Below, piece by piece: positions 42,917 through 50,802 of a stretch of DNA of 64,000 nt; position 1 is the stretch's first letter, and every line of letters begins with the position of its first letter. The stretch lies in assembly GCF_000284375.1 (NCBI RefSeq), contig NC_017249.1:8363001-8427000 (forward strand). The letters run 5' to 3'. Under the pieces are notes generated by a model. It had not been told where the DNA came from. It did no database searches and worked only from the letters and a program-made list of their open reading frames with translations. The position numbers and the translations under genes are program-made. Source of the stretch: Bradyrhizobium japonicum USDA 6. Lineage in GTDB: Bacteria; Pseudomonadota; Alphaproteobacteria; Rhizobiales; Xanthobacteraceae.

Positions 42917-43416
42917 GCGACGACACCTTCGGGGTTAACGGTTGGACGGTCTACGCCCATCCGCTATTTCTCGACCAGTTCGAGACTATGATCGCGGCGG
43001 TCGAGAAGGCGCGCAAGAAGGATCCGAAGGGATACAAGAAGAAGCGCGCCGCGAAGCTCCTGTCGGCTGTCTTGAAGGTGGCGTTCGACGACATTCCGAG
43101 TGACCCAACGCGTGACGTCTATCGGCAGGGCGGCACTCTCGGCGACGAGTACAAGCACTGGTTCCGCGCGAAATTGCTGCAGCAGTTCCGCCTGTTCTTC
43201 CGCTATCAGCAATCGGCGGACGCCAAGATCATCGTTCTCGCCTGGGTGAACGACGACTCGACGCTGCGCGCCTACGAGAGCGCGAACGACGCCTACGCCG
43301 TGTTCAGGAAGATGCTGGACCGCGGAAACCCGCCGGACTCGTGGAACGAACTCGTAGCCGCGGCCTCGACTGGCGAATCCAAGACGCGTCTATCGCGCTC
43401 GACGCGCGGGAGATGA
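42913..43416 (+). CDS. yhaV: Type II toxin, YhaV family ribonuclease
   Basis: 167 residues with YhaV features (NGWTVYAHPLFLDQFETMI, HWFRAKLLQQFRLFFRYQQ, IIVLAWVNDDSTLRAYES, DAYAVFRKML). The family consists of ribosome-associated or free RNases related to RelE. The GTG start overlaps the prlF stop. The pair probably stabilises the island or acts under stress. Confidence 0.88.
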   Translation: MSDDTFGVNGWTVYAHPLFLDQFETMIAAVEKARKKDPKGYKKKRAAKLLSAVLKVAFDDIPSDPTRDVYRQGGTLGDEYKHWFRAKLLQQFRLFFRYQQSADAKIIVLAWVNDDSTLRAYESANDAYAVFRKMLDRGNPPDSWNELVAAASTGESKTRLSRSTRGR

Positions 43417-43747
43417 CCCCAGCTGGCCTCGTTCGGCCGCGACCGCCCGCTGATCCGGCCCGCGCCGCCGGCACCGGTCTGCAGCGAGAGACACGATTCG
43501 GCCAGGAAGAGTCCGTGAAATGCCCACCATCCAGCTGTCGGCTACGCCCAAAGGCAGCGGCGAATGCGCCGACTGTCCGGCGACATCATCATCAGCATTC
43601 CACCTGTTAAGCCGTGTAGACGGAGGCGACATTTCAGCCCTCCGATGCGGGTGAACCGGTTCGTGTTCCTCAACCTTCCAATACTTCAGCCTCGATCCCC
43701 TTTACCTGCGGGCATCAATGCACCTCCGACCTGCCCGCGGGTTCCCG
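43417..43747. other. Intergenic region downstream of yhaV
   Basis: A 44-codon frame at 43520-43654 (MPTIQLSATPKGSGECADCP) is possible but unrecognised. Otherwise nothing supportable. Confidence 0.35.
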
Positions 43748-44090
43748 TCACCAGTATCCGCCCGTACAATGGAAGTTTTGGATGTCGGCAAGCAGCGGCG
43801 CGGCCGCGTCCTTGGCCGAGAGCGACGGCTTTTTGATACCCCAGTTTATACCGATCACCGGGTCGTCCCAGCGGATCGAAACCTCGTTCTCCGGATTATA
43901 GAAATCATCGCATTTGTAGAAAAAGTCCGCGGTCTCTGAGAGCACACAACGAAACCGTGCGCGAATCCGCGCGGAACCCATAGTTGCCGCCGGTTATGCT
44001 CGCTTAATTCGACGGCAACGTAGCGTCCGAAATTCGGGCTCCGGACGCGGACGTCGACCGCGAGGTCGAGCACCTTGCCCCTCATTGATG
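43748..44090 (-). pseudogene. rfbC: dTDP-4-dehydrorhamnose 3,5-epimerase fragment
   Basis: The C-terminal two thirds of RfbC/RmlC is clear in two frames: GKVLDLAVDVRVRSPNFGRY and RRQLWVPRGFAHGFVV, then after a one-base shift near 43950 LSETADFFYKCDDFYNPENE and RWDDPVIGINWGIKKPSLS. The N-terminal third with part of the active site is missing. Intact RmlC makes dTDP-L-rhamnose precursors for surface polysaccharide. This copy cannot. Confidence 0.8.
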
Positions 44091-44140
44091 GATGTCCAGA
44101 CAATCGGACTCGCGGCGCACTAAGCGGAGTTGAGTGAACG

Positions 44141-45532
44141 CTAGTGAGGCTCGCGACAATTAACTACAGTCGCCTTAAGATCGTGGAGCATGCCCGTGAT
44201 CCCGTCGATGAGCTCGTCGATTTGATCCTTGTTGACGATCAGAGGTGGGCATATCGACAATGCATCGTCTACATTCCGCACGATGATCCCTCGCTCGTGC
44301 AGCAACCGGCTCGCAATGCTGCCAACATCGCCCGGAGTAGTAGCGGCGACTTTCCGTTTCTTGTCCAGCACCAGCTCGATTGCCGCAATAAGGCCAACGC
44401 CACGGACCTCCCCAACGAGTGGATGGTCAACGAGCGTGCGCAGCCGTTCCTGCATGTAGGCCCCGATGTGGCCAACGTTCGCAATCAGACCCCGCTCCTC
44501 GATGAGTTTGAGGTTTTCGAGCGCTACGGCGGCTCCGACCGGGTGACCACCGCCCGTGAAGCCATGAGCCAGCAGTCCAACCTTATTGCTCTCGTCCGCG
44601 ATTGGTTCGAACATGTAGTCATTCATTATGATCGCAGATAACGGAAAATAACTGGACGTGAGCTGCTTCGACACCACGATTACATCGGGCGCGATGTTGT
44701 AGGTTTCGCAACCGAACATTTTTCCTGTCCGGCCAAAGCCGCAAATCACCTCATCAGCGACCAAAAGGATGCTATGCTTTTTTAGCACACTTTGAATTTT
44801 GTCCCAGTAAGTCGGCGGCGGAACGATGACGCCGCCCGCGCCCATGACAGGCTCACCGAAGAATGCTGCAATGGTATCGGCACCTTCGCGCTGAATCAGC
44901 GACTCGAGCTCCTCGGCCCGACGCGTAGCAAAGGTCTCCTCCGATTCGCCCGCACGGCTGTCCTTGTAGAAATGGGGGGAGCCCGTGTGCATAATGTTGG
45001 GGAGCGGCAGATCGAAAGAGCGGTGGTTGTCTGGAAATCCGGTCAGGCTTGCCGCACCGATCGTGACGCCGTGATAGCCGCGCAACCGGCTGATGACCTT
45101 CTTGCGCTGAGGCTGGCCCGCTGCATTCGATCGATAGGCGATCAGCTTCAACACCGTATCGTTCGCTTCCGAGCCGGAATTTGTGAAGAACACCTTACTC
45201 ATTGGCACCGGAGACATCTTCACCAGCTTCTCGGCAAGCGCGATGGAAGGCCCATTCGATCGTGATGCGAAGGTATGATAGAATGGCAGGATTTGCATCT
45301 GGCGATGCGCGGCTTCGATAAGCCGCTTTTCGCTGAAGCCAAGACCCGCACTCCAGAGACCGGCCATCGCATCGAGGTAGCGTTTTCCTGCCGTGTCGAA
45401 GACGTAGGGGCCCTCGCCGCGTTCAATTATGAGCGGCCCGGCCCGTTGGTGCGACCGCGCGTTGGTATAGGCGTGAAGCTGATAGGCCACATCTCGGGCC
45501 TGTTGAGAACTGGGCAGCATGGTCGGCGTCAC
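44141..45532 (-). CDS. Class III PLP-dependent aminotransferase (omega-transaminase type)
   Basis: 463 residues of a fold-type I, class III aminotransferase. Visible are the substrate/cofactor motif VFFTNSGSEANDTVLKL, the glycine-rich region SRLRGYHGVTIGAASLTG, the PLP-contacting ILLVADEVICGFGRTGKMFG (Asp) and the lysine site VIVVSKQLTSSYFPLSA. Members transfer amino groups from GABA, beta-alanine, putrescine or similar amines to pyruvate or 2-oxoglutarate. The exact substrate cannot be read from sequence. The gene stands alone, intact, with a clean start at 45532. It may use plant-derived amines in nodules, which is inference. Confidence 0.9.
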   Translation of the reverse strand: MTPTMLPSSQQARDVAYQLHAYTNARSHQRAGPLIIERGEGPYVFDTAGKRYLDAMAGLWSAGLGFSEKRLIEAAHRQMQILPFYHTFASRSNGPSIALAEKLVKMSPVPMSKVFFTNSGSEANDTVLKLIAYRSNAAGQPQRKKVISRLRGYHGVTIGAASLTGFPDNHRSFDLPLPNIMHTGSPHFYKDSRAGESEETFATRRAEELESLIQREGADTIAAFFGEPVMGAGGVIVPPPTYWDKIQSVLKKHSILLVADEVICGFGRTGKMFGCETYNIAPDVIVVSKQLTSSYFPLSAIIMNDYMFEPIADESNKVGLLAHGFTGGGHPVGAAVALENLKLIEERGLIANVGHIGAYMQERLRTLVDHPLVGEVRGVGLIAAIELVLDKKRKVAATTPGDVGSIASRLLHERGIIVRNVDDALSICPPLIVNKDQIDELIDGITGMLHDLKATVVNCREPH

Positions 45533-45845
45533 ATCATCGGTTCAGAATTGGATAGGGACCGGAGCATCATGTGGGGAAGCGCCGGTCCGTTTCCGGCTTC
45601 TCTGGGCCTTGCGATAGTCGTCGTTGACGATCGCTTTAAAGGGATTCGCTTTTGCCTATGCCTGACCACAGGCTTAACTGGCGGCGCGACGCACTGTCTG
45701 GAAGTGATCACAGAAAGGTGACGATGTTCAGCACGACAAAGCGTCGGATTTCCGGGACGCGTTAGTCGCCGACGGGAGCTTCCATCAAACTGCCGGCGGC
45801 GTTCAGGCCGTAGAGAGTCGGTGGTCGTAGCGCCGTGGACCGCGG
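45533..45845. other. Intergenic region upstream of the aminotransferase
   Basis: No gene recognised. A weak reverse-strand GG-N10-GC arrangement near 45655-45670 resembles an RpoN promoter but matches poorly in the flanking bases. Confidence 0.3.
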
Positions 45846-46034
45846 TTACGTATTCGAGCCCACCACGTTCAGGCCGTCCGCTCCGCTAAAGGCCAGCGTG
45901 TCATGTGTGTTTAGCACGTTATCCCAGCTGCTGCCGCGCGTCGTCACGGACTGGTTGGGCTCCGAGCCAACACGCGTGATGAGTAACACTGTAAGCAACA
46001 ACCCGCTCTGATTGACCAGTTTCTTGTGGGCCAT
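45846..46034 (-). CDS. Short secreted-protein-like ORF, possibly truncated
   Basis: 62 residues from ATG 46034 behind AAGGAG (MAHKKLVNQSGLLLTVLLIT ... SSWDNVLNTHDTLAFSGADG ... NVVGSNT). The DTLAFSGADGLNVVG segment recalls the start of beta-helix or RTX-type repeat proteins. It may be the beginning of a larger surface protein cut short, or a small protein of its own. Function unknown. Confidence 0.4.
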   Translation of the reverse strand: MAHKKLVNQSGLLLTVLLITRVGSEPNQSVTTRGSSWDNVLNTHDTLAFSGADGLNVVGSNT

Positions 46035-46158
46035 CAGTGATCTCCTTGATCTGGTCGGTGTCCCGGCTTTGCGCGGTGATCTGCGACCGAGTTTGCCCCA
46101 GAATACCTTAACTCGTTGAGTTGGTCGCCTGCCAAAGCTTGTAGGCTCACTCCCAACC

Positions 46159-46974
46159 GGCACCGTCAAGTTAACGAATAGGGGTGGCCGATGGGGTAGA
46201 CGACCGGCATGCCGACCGCCCGGGCCCCTCTTTATCGCCGCCATCGCTTCCCACCGGAAGTGATCAGCTATGCCGTTTGGTTGTATTTCCGGTTTCCCTT
46301 AAGCTTGCGCATGGTCGAGGAAATGCTGGCGGCGCGTGGCATTGGCGTGACCTATGAAACCGTGCGCCAGTGGGGACGGAAATTCGGCAAGCCGTTCTCC
46401 GATCGGATCCGCCAGCGCGCTCCCGCCCGCGGTGACAAATGGCATCTGGACGAGGTCGTTATCTCGATCGCGGGCGAACAACATTGGCTCTGGCGCGCTG
46501 TCGACCAGGATGGCTTCGTTCTCGACGTCTTGATCCAGCGCCGAAGAGACTCGCGCGCTGCGCAGCTTCTCATGAAGAAGCTCTTGAAATCCGCCGGCAC
46601 GCCGCCGCGCGTGATGATCACGGATAAGCTGCGTTCGTACGGCGCTGCGAGGGCGAAGATGGGCTTTCACGTCGAACATCGCCAGCACAAAGCTCTCAAC
46701 AATCGGGCCGAAAATTCTCATCAGCCGACGCGAGCGGATCATGAAGCGTTTCAAATCGTCCCATCAGGCTCAACGCTTTCTGTCAGTTCACGATCAGGTC
46801 GCGAACCTTTTCCACATCCCCTATGCCGGAGCCGCCACCGCCGACTTCCGTCGTGCTTCGCGCGAGCGAGCCTTTGCGACTTGGCGCGAGATCTCCATGA
46901 CAAGCGCTATCGCCGAATCTCGACCTCTGAGAATCGCCGCCTTCGGCTCGGCGGTCGATTAAGTTGACGATGCC
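46159..46974 (+). mobile_element. IS6-family element, copy A
   Basis: Ends GGCACCGTCAAGTTAACGAAT and, reversed, GGCATCGTCAACTTAATCGACC. It is one of three near-complete copies (also 52859-53679 and 57266-58083). The right flank is an integrase fragment. No target duplication is seen. Confidence 0.85.
46209..46964 (+). pseudogene. IS6-family transposase, copy A, frameshifted
   Basis: The N-terminal and catalytic part ([53 protein letters not shown]) is in frame. An 8-base deletion near 46733 (after NSHQPTR) shifts the remaining about 80 codons, so the final Glu-containing region is read out of frame. Confidence 0.8.
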
Positions 46975-47284
46975 GTTCCGGGATGCGTGGGGCGAACCGG
47001 CGCAGCGGTTCGACCTCGGGCAACCCAATCTTCCAGCCGAATTTGTTGCTCCCTATGCCGAGGCGTTCCGGGGGCATCATGCATCGTCGTCACCTAGCAC
47101 GCGTCACCAATGCTGGAAAGCACTGAAGTTCTTTGCCCGCTTTCTCGCCGATAGCGGCAGGGTTCAGGCGCCGGCCGATTTGACGACCGAATTGTTCGGC
47201 CAATACATCTTATGGCTGGACGCCTTGCCTTCCCGAACCGGCAAACCCTGTGCTCAGCTTTCGCGCTTACTGGCGGCAAGCTAA
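46975..47284 (+). pseudogene. Site-specific integrase N-terminal fragment
   Basis: Begins at the IS6 boundary and encodes a core-binding (SAM-like) domain: STRHQCWKALKFFARFLADS and DLTTELFGQYILWLD. The catalytic tyrosine-recombinase domain is absent. It is a relic of an integrase gene cut by IS6 on one side and joined to DUF2274 debris on the other. Confidence 0.6.
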
Positions 47285-47571
47285 CGGCAATCCATCGTTG
47301 CGTCCGTTTCTTGACCTGCGTCGTGAACGCTATGACCGAGGTGCGAGCTGAGTGTATTTCGCCGTGCTTTCGCGAAGGCGCGGTCGGTCGCCATGCGACG
47401 CTCGATCATCGGCGCAATCAGTTTAGCAGGCTCGGTCCGCGTCATCAGACCTACGCTATGCGTCAGGATCTCGGCGTAGCTTCTGAGATCCCTAAAGACC
47501 GCCGCCGGCAGCTCGGTCGTGAGCTTGACTGGCTTGTCGTCTTCAAGCGGCCCAAGCTTGAGCTTCGTCAT
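47281..47571 (-). CDS. DUF2274 protein of trb conjugation operons
   Basis: Begins MTKLKLGPLEDDKPVKLTTE and continues LPAAVFRDLRSYAEILT, KLIAPMIERRMATDRAFAKAR. This is the small protein that follows trbI in many island trb operons. Native sequence seems to end near KARR (about 47365). The last about 25 residues are probably fusion sequence. Its ATG overlaps the trbI stop. Role unknown, presumed accessory to conjugation. Confidence 0.7.
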   Translation of the reverse strand: MTKLKLGPLEDDKPVKLTTELPAAVFRDLRSYAEILTHSVGLMTRTEPAKLIAPMIERRMATDRAFAKARRNTLSSHLGHSVHDAGQETDATMDCR

Positions 47572-48030
47572 GGCGCTCCTCCATTGCTGTAGGGCGCCAG
47601 CACCAAATCGCGCGTGCCGATCACGCGGACCGGAAACCTGGCCGGATGGTCAGCGTCGGCTGGATGTTGAGCTGACGCTGCACGACCAATTGGCCGGTCT
47701 GGCTGATGCTGATGGACGCACCGCTACGGATCGCTTGAACGAGGTTGTTCTCATTTGGCTCGTGCCGCCTCTGCTCCGACGCTGAGCATGGTCGAGAGAA
47801 CGGCGGCCTTGAATAGCATGCCCCAGTGGTTGTCGACATCGTCCTCGAGTCCGGCATAACCACCACTGTCGGCGCCCGGCTGGCGCTCCAGCACGATCGA
47901 GTTGCCGTCCGGTATGATGATGCGAGTCCAGACCAAGAGGATTCGACTCTGGCCGTCCGCACGGCCGCTTTTTAGGCGATGATCTGACTGGCGTGGGCGC
48001 GCTCTCGGTGCAGTTTGGGCTTTGCTTGAA
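47568..48030 (-). pseudogene. trbI: TrbI conjugation protein, C-terminal remnant with frameshifts
   Basis: Segments of the TrbI/VirB10 C-terminal domain appear in successive frames: DGQSRILLVWTRIIIPDGNS, GYAGLEDDVDNHWGMLFKAA, then NENNLVQAIRSGASISISQ and QRQLNIQPTLTIRPGF, and finally FPVRVIGTRDLVLAPY. At least two indels (near 47780 and 47640) break the gene. IS5 copy 2 cuts it at 48034. VirB10-type proteins bridge the two membranes in type IV secretion. Confidence 0.8.
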
Positions 48031-48043
48031 CTAGGGTCCAGAC

Positions 48044-48496
48044 TCAATTGAGCCAATATGCGACGAGAGCGGCGAGATGAACAGCGGCCAAAAAATTACG
48101 GGCGAGCTTGTCATATCGCGTGGCGATGCGCCGGAAGTCCTTGAGCCTGCCAAAGCAGCGTTCGATGACATTTCGTCCTTTGTAGGCGCGTTTGTTGAAG
48201 CGATGGATGACGACACGGTTAGATTTATTGGGGATTAAGGGCTTGGCGCCACGACGAATGATTGCGCCGCGAAGCTTGTCGCCATCATACCCTTTGTCGG
48301 CGAGGAGCACGCTCATGGGTGGCGCGAGCGCCAGGACATCGGGAGCCGCAGCGATATCGGCATCCTGGCCTGGAGTCAGATGCAGGACGACCGGCCGGCA
48401 GAGCGGATCGCTCAGCGCATGGATTTTTGTCGTGCGGCCTCCGCGCGAGCGGCCGATTGCTTGATTGTGCTCCCCCCTTTTCCGCCGGAGGCACAC
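48044..48496 (-). CDS. IS5-family transposase orfB, copy 2
   Basis: 150 residues (LADKGYDGDKLR, NVIERCFGRLKDFRRIATRY) with the second Asp and the Glu of the DDE triad. A few substitutions separate it from copy 1. Confidence 0.85.
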   Translation of the reverse strand: MCLRRKRGEHNQAIGRSRGGRTTKIHALSDPLCRPVVLHLTPGQDADIAAAPDVLALAPPMSVLLADKGYDGDKLRGAIIRRGAKPLIPNKSNRVVIHRFNKRAYKGRNVIERCFGRLKDFRRIATRYDKLARNFLAAVHLAALVAYWLN

Positions 48497-48804
48497 CGGT
48501 GAGCTTTAATCGAGGTCGAGTCGAGCGACAGTACGACGCCGTCTTCGCCAGGCTTGGCCAGCGCTTCGAAGATTGCGCACCATCGTCCTCGCTTGGCCCA
48601 GCGATTGAAGCGATTGTAGATCGTCGTGTAAGGGCCGTATTCACGTGGACAATCACGCCATCGTGCACCCGATTGCAGCATGTGAATGATGCCGCTGACG
48701 ATGCGTCGGTCGTCGTCCCGATCCGGCCCCGTCAGTCCCCTCGGCAGATGCGGTTCGATACGCGCCCATTGCCTGTCGTTCAGCCAAAACAAACCAGCGC
48801 GCAT
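48412..48804 (-). CDS. IS5-family transposase orfA, copy 2
   Basis: 130 residues, identical to the frame at 6736-7128 (WLNDRQWARIEPHL, LSLDSTSIKAH). Overlaps orfB for a frameshift-produced fusion. Confidence 0.85.
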   Translation of the reverse strand: MRAGLFWLNDRQWARIEPHLPRGLTGPDRDDDRRIVSGIIHMLQSGARWRDCPREYGPYTTIYNRFNRWAKRGRWCAIFEALAKPGEDGVVLSLDSTSIKAHRCASGGKGGSTIKQSAARAEAARQKSMR

Positions 48805-48969
48805 TCTCTCGCCCCCGAATCAACACGTAGGCAAGAGAATCACGTGGCGCTATTTAGGTACAGACCCTAGAACATGTCTCCGCGCAAAGCGCTCGATGGA
48901 GTCGAGCGGGTTCGCTCAAACGGCGCAATTGCCTTTCCCTAGAAGGTTTCGATCGACTAGGAATTGTTT

Positions 48970-49632
48970 TCAGACTCGAAGACAGCGTTCGATTATACTG
49001 GCCAGCCCGCTCAACGCGTAGCAGATCACAAAGAATATGCTCAGCACGCCCAGATAGATCTCGATGGCGTGTGAGTCTCCGGTTCCGACATACGCTAGTC
49101 TTTCTATCATTTGACGCGCCGATCCCAAGAGATCCGACACCCCAACAACGGACGTCAGTGCACTCGCCTGGACGAGAACGGTGAGCTGCCCGACGTAGGG
49201 CGGCAACGCACGCCGAAATGCTTGTGGCAAAATGACGAACACAAGCGCTTCCGTTGCGCTCAAGCCAAGCGCTCGGGCGCCCTGCTCTTGGCGATGTGGA
49301 ATTGAATCCAAGGCGCCTCGAAAGACCTCACCGATGTTCGCCCCGCCCCAGAGCCCCAATCCGATTATTGCGGCCGTGAGTGGGCCCGTGCGGAGACCAA
49401 TTTGCGGAAGGGCAAAGAACACGAAGAGGAGTATCATAAGCGACGGCACGCCGCGGAACAACTCAACGTAAAGCCGTCCGACAAAGCGCGCGAACGTGAG
49501 CGTGCTTTGCGACAGAGCCGCGATCAGGAGACCAAGGATTGTCGCCAAAATGACGGTGAGCAGCGAGATCCACAAAGTAACCAAAAGGCTCTTACCAAGG
49601 TAAAGGGTGACAGGCCAAACCCAGTTGGTCAT
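48970..49632 (-). CDS. Polar amino-acid ABC transporter permease (HisM/GlnP type)
   Basis: 220 residues, with about five hydrophobic helices and the permease EAA-type loop (EQGARALGLSATEALVFVILPQAFRRALPPY). The N-terminal HisMQ region (LRTGPLTAAIIGLGLWGGANIGEVFRG) is clear. Such permeases work as pairs with a periplasmic binding protein and an ATPase, neither of which is in the window. The start overlaps the stop of the upstream permease (ATGA). The partner gene is decapitated by IS3, so the system is probably inactive. Confidence 0.88.
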   Translation of the reverse strand: MTNWVWPVTLYLGKSLLVTLWISLLTVILATILGLLIAALSQSTLTFARFVGRLYVELFRGVPSLMILLFVFFALPQIGLRTGPLTAAIIGLGLWGGANIGEVFRGALDSIPHRQEQGARALGLSATEALVFVILPQAFRRALPPYVGQLTVLVQASALTSVVGVSDLLGSARQMIERLAYVGTGDSHAIEIYLGVLSIFFVICYALSGLASIIERCLRV

Positions 49633-50098
49633 TTAACTACTCCCAGCCCCGGAACCGCGAGCCTGCGCTCGAACGTACGAGACAAAGCGCTTATTATGCT
49701 GCACCCCAGCAGGTACATGAGACAAGCGATTCCGAAGGTCTCAAACACTTTAAACGTATCTGACACGATCCGGTTGGCGACATAGGTCAATTCCTGATAG
49801 CCGACGACGATCATGAAGGAGGACGACCTGAACTGCGTGATCGCCGTGGTTGTTGTTCCGGTGATCGCGATGCGCAACGCGATCGGGAGTGTGATGTCAA
49901 GAAAGGTCTGGAACGCCGGCAAGCCGAGAGCGCGAGCTGCCGTCACTTCGCCTTTCGGCACAGCTTCGAATGCGGCCCTGAAGACCTCCGTTTGATAAGC
50001 ACCGCCCCACAATGCGAGCGCTAGCCAGGAAGTCTCGAACGGCGTCAGACGGATGCCTATGTCGGGTAGCGCGTAGAACAGAAAGAGCTGGCTCCGGA
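49629..50098 (-). pseudogene. Polar amino-acid ABC permease, 5' end removed by IS3
   Basis: Retains the HisM/HisQ-type core (IRLTPFETSWLALALWGGAYQTEVFR, KGEVTAARALGLPAFQTFLD) and the C-terminal helices. The first helices and start codon are lost at the IS3 end at 50099. Open-frame extension upstream is IS3 sequence. Confidence 0.85.
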
Positions 50099-50448
50099 AA
50101 TCTGGACAGGGCGATGAGTGGAGTTTCTGCCTGACGGCGGGCAAGATTGTCCCGCGAATCAGGAGAGACGATGAGCAGACGAGCCCGCCGGCAGCACGCA
50201 CTCGCATTCAAGGCCAAGGTGGCGTTAGCGGCGATCAAGGATCAAGGGCGAGATGACGCTGGCCGAGCTGGCTGAGCATTTCGACATGCATCCGAACCAG
50301 ATCACGCAGTGGAAGTCCCAGCTTCAGGAAGCGGCGGCCGAGGTCTTTGGTCCTCGCGGTGGCAACAGAACGAGCGAGCCCGCGGGGGACGTGAAAACGC
50401 TGCACGCCAAGATCGGGGAGCTGACGCTTGAGAACGATTCCTAAGAAA
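50099..50448 (+). mobile_element. IS3-family remnant
   Basis: Starts with the IS3 terminal repeat TGGCTCCGGAAATCTGGACAG and carries a broken orfA (50171-50444). It ends where an IS110-type fragment begins. A related IS3 end lies at 42358. Confidence 0.8.
50171..50444 (+). pseudogene. IS3-family OrfA, broken by a 7-bp duplication
   Basis: Begins MSRRARRQHALAFKAKVALAA. A tandem duplication GATCAAG-GATCAAG near 50237-50250 shifts the frame. The other frame continues MTLAELAEHFDMHPNQITQW and ends KTLHAKIGELTLENDS. Confidence 0.8.
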
Positions 50449-50638
50449 CGGCAGCATCTACTTTCGGCTCCAAGGGCAGGTGAACAAAGCCGAATGCCTT
50501 GGCACGCCGCTGCAAATTGTTGACCACTCGCGTCCGGTAGCGCGTCTCGTAGGACGAGGCCCCGGGATCGACATAGTCCATTCCGTATCGCACAGCATTG
50601 TAGAACAGAACTGCGATCTTCCGGGCCGTGGCGGTCAC
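50449..50638 (-). pseudogene. Transposase C-terminal fragment (IS110-like)
   Basis: TATARKIAVLFYNAVRYGMD, then SYETRYRTRVVNNLQRRAKAFG, then the end VDAAVS, resemble the tail of IS110-type transposases in rhizobia. The family assignment is from memory. The rest of the gene is missing. Confidence 0.5.
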
Positions 50639-50802
50639 GGCCTTGGTCTTGCCAAAGCACTACTGCCGCTTCACAGCATAATGGCTGATCAGCCGTCGCA
50701 GTTCAGTTTCCGCCGCTGCGGTTGAACCAATACCTCGCTCAGGCAGTTGCTTGATCCTTCGATCTGGATGAAGGACCGCGTGGTCAAGCAGCAGACGCCG
50801 CT

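Larger units (their letters stand above)
48034..48867 (-). mobile_element. IS5-family (IS427-like) element, copy 2
   Basis: 834 bp with TA on each side, same ends as copy 1 at 6358-7191. It interrupts the trbI remnant. Confidence 0.88.
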
